DNA from: Erwinia sp. JUb26
Lineage (GTDB): Bacteria; Pseudomonadota; Gammaproteobacteria; Enterobacterales; Enterobacteriaceae
Assembly: GCF_003751505.1 (NCBI RefSeq)
Contig: NZ_RJVB01000003.1
Location: forward strand, 556,712-620,711
Length of the DNA: 64,000 nt
Direction of reading: 5' to 3'
Shown: one piece after another, positions 16,119 to 27,700 of the stretch
How the letters are laid out: each line of letters begins with the position of its first letter
How positions within the stretch are numbered: the stretch's first letter is position 1
Notes under the pieces: model-generated
Seen by the model: only the letters and a program-made list of their open reading frames with translations
Database searches by the model: none
What the model was told of the DNA's origin: nothing
Made by a program: the position numbers and the translations under genes

Positions 16119-16201
16119 AAGTGTGATCTACATCACGTATAAAGAATGCTAACGGTTATTGTCGTTGTTTTGTCAATTTTGGTAATGATATAACAAAAAC
16201 C
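16119..16201 (+). promoter_or_regulatory. CRP site and sigma-70 promoter for the receptor/metallophore locus
   Basis: AAGTGTGATCTACATCACGTAT contains TGTGA-N6-TCACG (16122-16137), one base from the CRP consensus core. Downstream are TTGTTT (16165-16170) and TATAAC (16189-16194) with 18-bp spacing, predicting a start near 16201. The CRP site is then centred at about -71.5, a class I position. The TAATGATATAAC around the -10 also resembles half of a Fur or Zur operator, which would allow metal repression, but the second half does not match. Confidence 0.6.
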
Positions 16202-16217
16202 GCATAAGGGAGTGTAA

Positions 16218-16299
16218 GGAAATCTCCTTTGTCTATCAGGTCGTTGATCGGGTTTACAGACTGTGGCGGCACTTTCACGGCCTGCGTTACGAGATTTCC
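16218..16299 (+). repeat. Long-range inverted repeat in the leader
   Basis: GGAAATCTC (16218-16226) is perfectly complementary to GAGATTTCC (16291-16299) and encloses 64 nt. It lies just after the predicted transcription start, so the leader RNA could fold into a closed domain. I cannot assign a riboswitch class. Confidence 0.35.
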
Positions 16300-16405
16300 G
16301 AAAGCCGTAACATAAGAATAATTTGTTATTTTTATGTGAAATTAGCCCATAAAGAGTCTGTGGGCAACGTCAGTCACCTATAAGAATCAAAAACGGGTCA
16401 TAGCA

Positions 16406-16537
16406 ATGTCTGCGATCCGTGGCGTGGTATTAATTATTTTTTTCGTTACTGAAATTACCCTGATGATGATGGGTTTATTATTGCAAGGCAGTTGGCAACG
16501 CTATAATCATTATAATTTACACTGGAATGTACCGTGA
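16406..16537 (+). CDS. Putative 43-residue membrane protein in the receptor leader
   Basis: The frame begins ATG-TCT-GCG at 16406 and ends 45 bp before the receptor gene. It encodes one continuous hydrophobic helix (about residues 7-27, rich in Val, Ile, Phe, Leu and three consecutive Met) after a short basic start. An aromatic/His-rich tail (WQRYNHYNLHW) would lie at a membrane interface. The Shine-Dalgarno is weak. The coherent helix-plus-aromatic-belt composition speaks for a real small protein, but the short length means chance cannot be excluded. It would be cotranscribed with the receptor from the CRP-dependent promoter. Confidence 0.4.
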   Translation: MSAIRGVVLIIFFVTEITLMMMGLLLQGSWQRYNHYNLHWNVP

Positions 16538-16582
16538 GCAGATTCAGGTTTTTTAAAAGCCTTTACCTCATGGAGTATTACG

Positions 16583-18670
16583 ATGAGATTTCATCGCAAA
16601 ACTATCTTTGTCGCATTAAGCGCCGCGTCATTTATGGCAGGTGCGGCATCAACCGACAAAAAAACCGATAACGAAACCAAACCGGGCGAACTGCCCACCA
16701 TTACCGTCACCGCAGAAAAAGTGGCTAAAGGCGAGCAGCAAACGCCAATCAGCATGTATACGCTGACGGATTTTGATATTGAACGACGCAAAATCGACAA
16801 TATCTATGACGTTTCGACCTACATACCGAACTTCTACATGACCAAAGCGGGCAACACGTCTGATGCGGGATTCTTCACCATTCGCGGCCTGACGCCGGGC
16901 ATGGAAGGCGAGCAGGCCGTGGGCTTCTTCGTTGATGGCGTATACAGCGCGCTGTTTGACGCCGAGCTGCTGGATGTTGACCGGGTCGAGGTGCTGCGCG
17001 GGCCGCAGGCCACGCTCTACGGGCGCAACACCGAGGCGGGCGTGCTTAACGTCATCACCAAAGATCCTGACACCGTGCCGGAATACAAAGTCGGCGTTTC
17101 CTACGGCAGCTACAACCGCACCCAGGCCGACGCGCTGGCGGGCGGCGCGATCGGTGACAGCGAAGACTGGTCATACCGTACCGCGCTGAAATACGTCTAC
17201 GGTGACGGCTACTTCAAACGGGAATCCGACGGCGCGAAAGATGTTGATCGCATCCGTGATTTCTATGGTCGCGTGAAGCTGCGCTGGCAGCCGATGGACG
17301 GCAACTGGGACGTGATCTCCACCTTTGAGTCGCAGAACAAGCGCGACGGCAACTCGCCGTTCGTTAACTGGAACGACATCAAAAGCGGCCGCAAATACGT
17401 GAAGTCCGATTACGGCGGCCAGGCCGACGTGGACGTGTGGAAAGCGCAGATGAAGGCGGTCTACTCGTGGGATACCATCGACTTCACCTCGATCAGCGCC
17501 TACAACCACGACAAAAAAATCGACAACGAGGACCTCGACTTCACCGACGTTGACGAAGCCAAACTGTTGATGGATCGCGAAACGCGCTACTTCTCGCAGG
17601 AGTTCCGCCTGAACTCGACCGATCAGGGTCCGTTTAACTGGCTGCTGGGTACCTACTTCCTGCACCAGGACGATAACAACACCATCGCCTATCGCTACAA
17701 CTCCTACGACTACTTCCAGTCGGGCAACACGCAGATCAAAACCGACAACTACGCGGTGTTTGGTAATGCGGGCTACTACGTACTGGATAATGTCGAGCTG
17801 GTCGCCGGCGTGCGCTACGACTACGACAAAAAGCGTCTGCACTACACCTCAACCGGCACCATGATGGGCTACCCGACCGGCGACGGCGAAGACAACAACG
17901 ATCGTTCGTTCGATGCCTGGCTGCCAAAAGCGGGTGTTAACTGGTACGTCACGCCGGAAGCAATGCTGTACGCCAGCATCTCCAAAGGCTACAAGAGCGG
18001 CGGCTTTAACACCCTCGGCCCGAACATGGCCCGCTCCTACGACGCCGAACACACCACCAACTATGAAGTGGGCCTGAAATCAGACTGGTTCGATCATAGC
18101 GTTCGCTGGAACACCGCGCTGTTCTGGATCGATATGAAAAACCAGCAGACCGAAGTCACCTTCTACCCGGACTCCTACACCGCCAACAGCGGTAAGTCGG
18201 TCAGCCGAGGGATTGAAAGTGATTTAACCTGGCAGGTGACTGACGCGCTGCGCCTGGCGGCCAACGCGGGTTACACCGATGCCAAATTTAAAGACTTCCC
18301 GACCGAAGTCGATAACGGTACCGGCACCTACGTCTCCACCAACTACAAGGATAAGCGTCCGGCGAATGCGCCAGCCTATAACTACGGCTTCAGCGCGGAC
18401 TACAACTTCGACAACGGCTTCTTTGTGCGCACCGACTATAACGTCACCGGCAGCATCTACTTCGATAACGCCAACACCAAAAAACAGTCGGCGTACGGCC
18501 TGCTTAACCTGTTCGCGGGTTATACCACCAACGAGTACGACATCACGGCCTACGTGAAAAACGTCACCAACGAAACCTACGTCACCCGTGCATTCAACAT
18601 GAACGGCGACTGGTATGCCCGCGCAGGCGAACCGGTCAACTTCGGCGTCAGCGTTAACTACAAGTTCTGA
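16583..18670 (+). CDS. TonB-dependent metallophore receptor (FyuA-like)
   Basis: The protein has 695 residues. It has a signal peptide (to about GAAS) and an early TonB-box-like segment (LPTITVTAEK). The plug domain carries the conserved FFTIRGLTPG, VDRVEVLRGPQATLYGRNTEAGVLNVITK and related motifs, then a 22-strand barrel of aromatic beta strands ends in VSVNYKF with C-terminal Phe, as needed for outer-membrane insertion. Overall layout and size fit FyuA and other ferric-thiazoline siderophore receptors. GGAG at proper spacing precedes the ATG. It is directly upstream of the assembly-line operon, separated by a terminator-like hairpin that would allow higher receptor than synthetase expression. 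The exact ligand is inferred from context only. Confidence 0.85.
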   Translation: MRFHRKTIFVALSAASFMAGAASTDKKTDNETKPGELPTITVTAEKVAKGEQQTPISMYTLTDFDIERRKIDNIYDVSTYIPNFYMTKAGNTSDAGFFTIRGLTPGMEGEQAVGFFVDGVYSALFDAELLDVDRVEVLRGPQATLYGRNTEAGVLNVITKDPDTVPEYKVGVSYGSYNRTQADALAGGAIGDSEDWSYRTALKYVYGDGYFKRESDGAKDVDRIRDFYGRVKLRWQPMDGNWDVISTFESQNKRDGNSPFVNWNDIKSGRKYVKSDYGGQADVDVWKAQMKAVYSWDTIDFTSISAYNHDKKIDNEDLDFTDVDEAKLLMDRETRYFSQEFRLNSTDQGPFNWLLGTYFLHQDDNNTIAYRYNSYDYFQSGNTQIKTDNYAVFGNAGYYVLDNVELVAGVRYDYDKKRLHYTSTGTMMGYPTGDGEDNNDRSFDAWLPKAGVNWYVTPEAMLYASISKGYKSGGFNTLGPNMARSYDAEHTTNYEVGLKSDWFDHSVRWNTALFWIDMKNQQTEVTFYPDSYTANSGKSVSRGIESDLTWQVTDALRLAANAGYTDAKFKDFPTEVDNGTGTYVSTNYKDKRPANAPAYNYGFSADYNFDNGFFVRTDYNVTGSIYFDNANTKKQSAYGLLNLFAGYTTNEYDITAYVKNVTNETYVTRAFNMNGDWYARAGEPVNFGVSVNYKF

Positions 18671-18686
18671 TTTATCCGGAACCTCA

Positions 18687-18710
18687 GGTGGCTGCGTGCA
18701 GCCACCTTTT
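18687..18710 (+). terminator. Hairpin between receptor and synthetase genes
   Basis: GGTGGCTG (18687-18694) and CAGCCACC (18699-18706) form a stem with a CGTG loop, followed directly by TTTTC. A second short stem GGCCG/CGGCC around TTTTTTG follows. This is a partial terminator or processing site between the receptor and the biosynthetic operon. Confidence 0.6.
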
Positions 18711-18792
18711 CTGGCCGTTTTTTGCGGCCGGCATTTTACAGCAGGGCCATTTTTTACGTTACGTCCCCTTTGGGGGAATTAAGGGAGTTGGG

Positions 18793-21700
18793 ATGAACCG
18801 ATCGTCTATTGCCAGTGGCTGGGTCAGAGAGAAACTGTTGCAGCATGCGCAACACAAGCCGGACAGCATCGCGCTGCGCTATCGTGACAAACAGGACACC
18901 GATGAATGGAGCTATCGTCGGTTAGTGAACACCGCCTTCGCGATGGCGCAGGAGATGGGTGATTCGCTGAACGTGAATCAGCGCGCGATCCTGCTGATGC
19001 CGGGCGATGCACAATTTATCGCCAGCCTCAGCGCCTGTATTCTTAGCGGCGTGGCCGCCATCCCGGTCCATCTGACCAACGCCTTTCGCATCCACCGCAG
19101 CGCCGGGGTTATCGGCCACATTTTCGAAGAAAGCGCGCCGGAATACATCTTCACCTACCGCGCCATGGTTGAGGAGATCCAGTCGAAGGGCTGGCATCAT
19201 CAGCGCAAACTGATAGTCGTTGACGAACTGCCGGGCAGCCTGGCATCAGGTGAACTGCCGGATGTCGGAGCGCTTGAGCGGATCTACCATCCCGGCGGCC
19301 CGGTTTACCTGCAGTACTCTTCCGGCTCGACCGGAAAACCGAAGGCCGTCCTTAACTACGACGATAATATCCGCGCCCAGCAGCAGCTGCTGCTGGATCT
19401 GCACTATCGCTGCCGGCCGGAAGTGATCACCGCCAACTGGCTACCGTTCTATCACGACATGGGCATGCTCAGCGGCCTGATGATGCCGCTGCTTTCCGGC
19501 GGCTGCTGCAACTTTATGCCACCGGCGCAGATGGTGGCTGACCCGCATCAGTGGCTGAAGCTGATTGAAGAGTACGGCGCGAACGCCGTCGCCGCGCCGG
19601 ACTTTGTCTGGGCGCTGTGCAACGAGATGGTCAGCGATGAACAGGTTGCCCGGCTGGATCTGCGCTCGCTGAAGGTGGCCGCCAACGCCGCCGAACCGAT
19701 TCGCGCCGATACCATGGCGCGCTTTACCGATCGCTTCGCGCCGTCAGGCTTTGAACCGCAGGCGTTTACCCCGGCCTACGGCATGGCGGAGTCCACTCTC
19801 GCCATCACCTACAAACCGGCCAATACCGACTACGTGATCCAGCGCTTTAACGGCGCGGCGCTGGCGGCGGGCAGGGCGCAGCCGGACGTTCACGGCAGGC
19901 CGCTGGTCAGCTCCGGGCGCGTCGATCCGCAGTGGCAGCTGCGTATTGTTGATGCAGAAAGCCATCAGGCACTGCCGGAAGGCCATATTGGCGAAGTCTG
20001 GGCCAGCGGCGCATCCAAAGCACACGGCTACTGGAACAAGCCGCAGCTTAGCGCGGAAACGTTCGAAGCCACCGTGACCGACGAGCCGGAAGGGCATCGC
20101 TATCTGCGCACCGGCGATCTGGCCTTCCTCTGGCAGGGGGAACTCTATATCTGCGGCCGCCTGAAGGACATCATCATTGTGGCGGGTGAAAACCACATGC
20201 CCAACGATCTGGAACAGGCGATCGAAAAGCAGTGCGAAGAGATAAAAACCGGCGGCGTCTGCGCCTGTCAGGACACCGACAGCGGCGAGATCCTGCTGAT
20301 GCTGGAAGCGCGCCGCCATCAGAGTGAAGCGGTTTACACGGCGCTTTCCCGCGCCGCCAGCGCGGTGGTGGCGGAACACTTTGGGCTGACGATTGGCCGC
20401 GTTATCGTGCTGTCGCAGGGTAAACTGAAGAAAACCTCCAGCGGTAAAATCCAGCGTCGCCAGATGATGAAAGAGTGGCAGGGCAACGAGCTGAGCCCGC
20501 TGTTTATCTGGCAGAACGATCCGGCGGCCATATCTGCCCTGGCTTATCGCGCTGAAAATCCCGAAGGCGGGATAGCAGAGAAGGATCGTGACCTTGCTGC
20601 CGGTCGTGCTCTGAACGATGACATCCTGCCGTGGCTGCACGACACGCTTTGTCGCCTGCTGTCGGTCAGCGAACTGGACCCAACTCAGGGCCTGCTGGAC
20701 GCCGGGCTGAGCAGCCTGCAGGCGCTGCGCCTGTGCCAGCAGATCAATGAAAAATACCGCTGTCGTCTGCTGGTCACCGATCTGTTTGCCCATCCGACCC
20801 TGCTACAGCTAAGCGGCTGGATCGCCAGCCACACCGCTGTGCAACATGCAGACGAACAGCCTGTACCGCCGGTTAACGGTAACGAGGTGGCGATTGTCGC
20901 CATCAGCTGTCGTCTGCCGGGCCAGCAGGATGATGCCTGGCAGGCGTATGCCGAATGGCTCTCCGCCGGGGAATCGGCGGTGCGTCAGGAGGCAAACGAC
21001 CTGCGCCGCTTTGCGCTGCCGGTGGGTGCGCTGACTGATATCGACGGCTTCGACGCGGCCTTCTTCGCCATCAGTCCGAAAGAGGCGCAGCTGCTTGACC
21101 CGCAGCAGCGCATGCTGCTGGAACTGAGCTGGCACCTGTTTGAGCAGGCGGGCTGGCGGCCCGAGAGCCTGAAAACCTCCTCGCTGGGCTTCTGGATTGG
21201 TCAGAGCGGCAGCGAGTTCGGCATGCAGCTGATGCAGCAGAACGATCCCGACTACGCTAAAAGCTGGCTGGCGACCGGCATCAGCGCCAGCGCCAGCTCC
21301 GGGCGCCTGGCGAAATTTTACGGCACGCGCGGTCCGGCGCTGACGTTGGATACCGGCTGCTCCTCTTCGCTGGTGGCGCTGGACTGTGCGGTGCGCAGCC
21401 TGCGTGCAGGCCAGTGCAACGCGGCGGTGGTCGGCGGGGTTAACCTGCTGCTCTCCGCGCAGGTGGAACAGGCGCTGACCCACGCCGGGATGCTCTCGCC
21501 AAACGGCCGCTGCGCCACCTTTAGCGATAAGGCGGACGGCTACGCGCGCGGCGAGGGCGCGGTGATGATGCTGCTCAAATCCCACGCCCAGGCGCTGCGC
21601 GACGGCGATCCTGTGCTGGCGGTGATTGAGAACACCGTCGTGGCGCAGGATGGCGAAAGCAGCAGCCTGACCGCACCGAATCCGCAGGCGCAGGGCGCGA

Positions 21701-24700
21701 TGATGCGCCAGCTGCTGGAGGGCGCGGACTGCACGCCGGAGGCGGTATCGCTGCTGGAAACCCACGGAACCGGCACCCCGCTTGGCGATCCAGTCGAACT
21801 GAGCGCCGTGGCGGCCGTGTACGGCGAACGCCAGCAGCCGCTGCCGCTGGGGGCAAGTAAAACCCAGCTCGGCCATCTGGAAGCGGCTTCCGGCCTCTAT
21901 TCGGTGTTACGCGCCGTGGCGCAGATCCAGCGCCAGCAGCACTTCGGGCATCCCCATTTTCATCAGGTCAATCCGCAGCTGGCGGAAAGCTGGCCGCGCT
22001 ATCGCTATCCACAGCAAACGCAGTCAGCCCGCGTTGAACGGGTGGCGGTCAACGCCTTCAGCTTTACCGGCACCATGTCGGCGGCATTGATCAAGCGCGC
22101 GCTAACGGCGGGATTGCCCGTATCCGCGCGGCCCGTCAGCGGCGAGTTGCCCGTCAGCGGCCACAGTGAAACCGCACTGCGGCAGACCGCCTCGGCGCTG
22201 GCAGACTGCCTGGTGAAGCACCCGGAAAACGCCGCTGCGCTGCTGAATGCCTGGTGCGCCGGGCGCGAACATCGTTTCCCGCTGCGTGCGCTGATCCGCT
22301 ACCGTTCGCTGGATGAGTTAATCAGCCAGCTGAAACAGCCGGAGATCGTCACCACCGAACGCCTGAGCCGCTATCGCCAGGCGGGCAACGCCGAACAATG
22401 GCTGAGCGGCGGTCGCTTTGACTGGCGACAGGGTAGCGATCCGGCGCATCCGGCCGCGCTGGCGCTGCTGCCGCTCTATCCGTTTGACCGCCAGCGCCAC
22501 TGGCCGCCGGGGCTGCGTTTCACGCCGTCAGAAATGGATAATTCAGCGGAGCCGGGCAGCACAACGTGCGAAACCAGCGCCAAAATTGAGGGGCAATCTT
22601 CGCCGGGCCAGCCCGGCAGCGAGTACGTGCGCGGCTGGGTGGCGGATACCCTCAGCCTGTCCGCGACGGATCTGAACGCCGATGACGATCTGCTGACGCT
22701 GGGGCTGGACTCCCTGCAAATGCTCGACCTGGTGGATGAGGGGAAAAAGCTCGGCGTTGCCCTGACGCTGGCGCAGCTGTTTGAAAAAACCACCCTTAAC
22801 GCCTGGCAGCAGTGCTGGCAACAGGCTGAGCGGCAGGCGGAATCCGCCCCGCAGGCTGAAAAGGCGCAGGTACAGTGGGACGGCGGGGCCTTTACCCTGA
22901 CCCCGGTACAGCTGGCCTACTGGCGCGGGCGTCAGGACGATCGCCAGCTGGGCGGCGTCGCCTGCCAGATCTATCTGGAGCTGGACTGCCCGCCGCTGGC
23001 CGATGGGCTGCTCAACGCCGCGCTGAACCAGCTGCATCAGCGCCACCATCTGCTGCGAATGCGCATCAACGCCGACGAGCAGGGAGTTATCGAGGCTTAC
23101 CGCCCGGTGACCGTGGAAAGCTTCGACTGGCAGGCGCTGAACGATGAGGAGGCCGAAAATCAACGCCGGGCGCTGCGTGAAAAACTGTCTCACCGGGTGG
23201 CCGATCTCAGCCGGGAAAGCGGCTTCCATCTGGCGGCCAGCCACCGTAGCGAAGGCAGCCGCCTGCATATCAACATCGATATGGTGATTGCCGACGGCAT
23301 GAGCGTGCAGATCCTGCTGGCCGAGCTGAGCCGTGCCATTAACCAGCCGCAGGCAGCGTGGCCCGCGCTGGAATACAGCTTCCCGCAGTATCTGCTGGAA
23401 CAGCAGCAGAACGATCTCAGCGCCAGCCGCGACTACTGGCAGCAGCGCCTGGTGCAGGGGCTGCCGCAGGCACCCCAGCTACCTCAGCATAACCACGTCG
23501 GGCAGGGCGCACCGCGATTCAGCCACCGCGACTGGCAGCTGGACGCCGAACGCTGGAGCCGCCTGAAAGCGCTGGCGCGCGGGCAGGGCGTTACGCCGTC
23601 GATGCTGCTGGCGGGCTGCTACGCGGCCACGCTGCGCGGCTGGTCGGCGTCACCGGATTTCAGCCTCAACCTCACCGTGTTTAACCGCCGTGGCGATCAC
23701 CCGCAGCTGCCGGAGCTGGTGGCGGACTTTACCACGCTGCTGCTGCTGGCCTGCGAAAGCCAGCCCGGCGACACGCTGCTGGCCGGTATCCGGCGGCTCA
23801 ATCAGCGCTTTATGGCCGACTTCGATCGTGCCGACTACAGCGCGGTGGAGGTGATGCGCGACGGTGCACAGCTGCACGGCCGCCAGATGGATATGCCGGT
23901 GGTGTTCACCAGCAATCTGGGCCGCGATCTGATTGGCAGCAATACGCTCGGCGAATTGCATTACTGGATCTCGCAGACGCCGCAGGTGTGGATTGACTGC
24001 CAGGTGATGGAGCATCAGGGCGCGCTGCTGCTGTGCTGGGACAGCGTCGATTCGCTGTTCCCGCCGCAGATGGTTGAGCAGATGTTCAGCTTTATGTGCC
24101 GACTGATCGACGGCATCGCCAGCGACGAACGGCTGCTGCATGCCCCGGTGGCGCACCATGTTGATAGCGCCGTGCTGGTGCAGCGATGCCTGCCACAATC
24201 GTCTGCGAACCTCGCCGCGTTGCAGAAGTCCTCAGTATTACCGCATTCGTCGCAGTCTGTCAGTCAGGTCGGCTCCGTTTTATCAAGTCAGCTTCAGCCG
24301 ACAGGGCAGCAGGATGCTTCTGCAAATCCTCAGCCCAATTCCTCGGCGCATCACACCGTACCGCCGTTCAGCCCGCGGCTGCTGCCTGCGCCGTTCTGGC
24401 ACAGCGTGCAGCAGCAGCCGCATCAGCGGGCGCTGGTGGATGCCGACGGCGAGCTCAGCTATCGGCAGCTCGGCAATCAGGCCCGGGAACTGGCCTGGCG
24501 ACTGCGTGAAGACGGCGTGCAGCCGGGGGATCGCGTGGCGATCCTGCTGCCTAAAGGCCGCCAGCAGATCGTCGCGTTACTGGCCTGCCACGCTGTGGGC
24601 GGCATCTATGTGCCGTTGGACGTGGCGCAGCCGCCAACCCGCCTGCAGCAGATTATCCAGCAGGCGCAGGTGCGGCGGGTGGTGGGTGCGGGTGTATCCA

Positions 24701-27700
24701 CCGTTCAGGGCGATGGCATCTGGCTGGATATCACCCAATCCGGCGACGCGCTGCTGCCATTGAGCGAAATCACCTGCGGCAATCCGGCGGATGCCGCCTA
24801 CATCATCTTTACCTCCGGTTCCACCGGGGTGCCGAAAGGGGTGATGGTCAGCCATCAGGCGGCGGCAAACACCGTGGATGAGATCAACCGCCGCTACGTC
24901 GGCGAGGGTGCGATGCGGATCTTCGCGCTGTCGGCGCTGAACTTCGATCTTTCGGTTTACGATATTTTTGGCGCGTTCTCCTGCGGCGGCACGCTGGTGA
25001 TCCCGGCGGAAGGCGAAGAGAAAGACGCTCCGCGCTGGCTGAACCACCTGCATCAGCAGGAAGTGACCCACTGGAACAGCGTTCCTGCGCTGTTCGACAT
25101 GCTGCTGACCGCCGCCGAGCACGATCCGCGCGGACTGCCGCCGTCGCTCAGCCGGGTGCTGCTTTCCGGCGACTGGGTAGGGCTGGATCTGCTGCCGCGC
25201 CTGCGGGCGCTGGGATCGCAGGCCGGCTTTACCGCGCTCGGCGGTGCAACAGAGGCGGCCATCTGGTCAAATGCGCTGGACGTTGAGCAGATCGACCCGC
25301 AGTGGCAGGCGATCCCCTACGGCTATCCGCTGGCCCACCAGTCATATCGCGTGGTGGATCGGCAGGGCCGTGACTGCCCGGACTGGGTGGCCGGTGAGCT
25401 GTGGATCGGTGGCGTTGGCCTGGCGATGGCCTACTACGGCGACGAGGCGAAAACCGCCGCCAGCTTTGTTATGCAGGGCGGCGAACGCTTCTACCGTACC
25501 GGCGATCGCGGGCGCTTTGTTCCCGGCGGCTGTCTGGAGTTCCTTGGCCGACAGGATCGGCAAATCAAGCTGAACGGCTACCGCATCGAGCTGGGCGATA
25601 TTGAAGCCCAGGCCGAACGTTTCAGCCGGGTGGGCCGCGCGGTCGCGGTCTATCTGGATAAACCGCAGAAGCATTTACGGCTGTTCGTTGAGGGTGAAGC
25701 GCAGCGCGAACCGCAGGTGCAGGCGCATCCGGTTCAATCCCTCCCGGATAGCGTGCCGGTAGAACAGACCGCACAGCAGGAAGCGCTGGCGGTGCGCCAT
25801 CTGCTTTGCCAGTTGCTGACCGCGAAGCTGGGCCTGGCGATGAGCGAATGGCAGCAGCCGGATGCGCTGCTGGCTAAGGCGCAGATCGCCCCGCGCTATC
25901 AGCCGCTGGTGCGCCACTGGCTGAGCTGGCTGGTCGGGCAGGGCTGCCTGATCTCCGGCGAGCAGGGCGTGAAAGTCGGGCAGTGGCCGGGCGAATTTGC
26001 CGTGCCGCTGCACCCGTACCTGGCGGCGATCGTGCAGTCGCTACAGCAGCGTCTGGCGTGGATCGCCGGGGTGGTACGCGGCGAGCAGAATGCGCTGGCG
26101 CTGCTGGACGATCCGGTACTGTCGCCGGAAACGCTGGTGGCCGGATCGCCGGAAACCCAGGCGGCTGTTGATGCCGTGGTGGCGCAGATTGCCGCACTGG
26201 CAGAGCAACTACAGCGTCCGGTGCGGGTGGCTGAACTCAACGGCCGCAGCGGCCTGTTCGCCAGTGCGCTGCTGGCAGCGCTGCCGGAGTCGGCGATTGA
26301 ATACTGCCTGGTGGAGTCGGCCTCGTCGCTGCGCCAGCAGGCCGAGTTCCGGTTAAGCGGCTACCCGCACCGCAGCCTGCTGCTGGCGGCTGCGGACCCT
26401 TGCCGCTTCAGCGCCGACGTGGTGCTCAGTAATAACGCGCTGCACCGCTTCGATCAGATTGCGACAGGCGTGCAGGCGCTGCGCGGACTGTGCGCCGCCG
26501 ACAGCCGTGCGCTGATACTGGAAACGCTGACCCTCAGCCCGCTGGCGCAGCTGACGGTGCTGCTGCTGCCGCAGGAAGCCGCTTACGCCGATCGGCGCCG
26601 TGGCAGCCTGTCGCCGCTGCTTTCCGCCGACGGCTGGCACGAGGTGCTGGCCGAACAGGGGATGACGGTGGCATCGGCCTGTGCGGTGGGCGCAGGCGCG
26701 CTGCTGCTGCAAAGCCTTGCGGGCCGGTCGCGCGCGATCCCGGACGCCACCGCCCTGCGTAGCTGGCTGCAGCAACAACTGCCAGCGTACATGCTGCCGC
26801 AGCATATTCACCTGCTGGAGTCGATGCCGCTCAGCGCCAACGGTAAGGTGGACCGGCGTGAACTGGCGGTGCGCGCCGCCGCTGATGCGCAGGCGACGGG
26901 CGGTACGGTCAGCGCCGCGCTGCACGGCGAGCGCGAGCATCAGGTCGCGGCGGTGTGGCAGCAGGTGCTCGGCGTGATGCCGGACGCCGCCAGCAACTTC
27001 TTCCAGATGGGCGGCGACAGCCTGCACGCAACGCGCATTGTGGCGCAGCTCGGCGATGTTGGCCTCGGTGGCGCAACTCTCGGGCAGCTGTTTGCCGCGC
27101 CGGTACTGCGCGACTTTGTCCGCCAGATCCCCGAACAGCAGGCCAGCACGCAGAGTGCCGCACTGGTCCACGATGCCGAACAGCGCTACCAGCCGTTTGC
27201 CGCCACCGACGTGCAGCAGGCCTACCTCACCGGGCGGCAGTCTGGTTTCGATCTCGGCGGCGTGGCGACGCACTATTACTCGGAATATGAGGGCGACGCA
27301 TTTGACGCCGCGCGGCTGGAGCGGGCACTCAGCCAACTGGTGGCTCGTCACGATGCCCTCCGTCTGATTTTCGACGAACAGGGAATGCAGCGCGTGCTGC
27401 CCGAGCAGCCCGGTGCCGCGCTGACCGTGCTGCGCTGCCCGGCGGCAGAGTGGTCGTCTTTTACCGAACACCAGCGTGAAAGCCTCTCCCACCGCGTACT
27501 GGCTCCTGGCGAATGGCCGCTGTTCCACGCCACGCTGATTGAAAGTGACGACGGACAAAACCGCTTCTGCCTGGGGCTGGATAATCTGGTGCTGGACGGG
27601 CTGAGCATGCAGATGTTTATTGCCGAACTTGCCGCGCTGTATGCCGATCCGCAGGCCGCGCTGCCGCCGGTGGATATCGGCTTCCGCGACTACGTCACCA

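Noticed and set aside
16500..16516. TATAATCATTATA as a Fur box
   Set aside because: The dyad lies inside the small ORF (Tyr-Asn-His-Tyr-Asn codons) and far downstream of the predicted promoter; the match to the full 19-bp consensus is poor.
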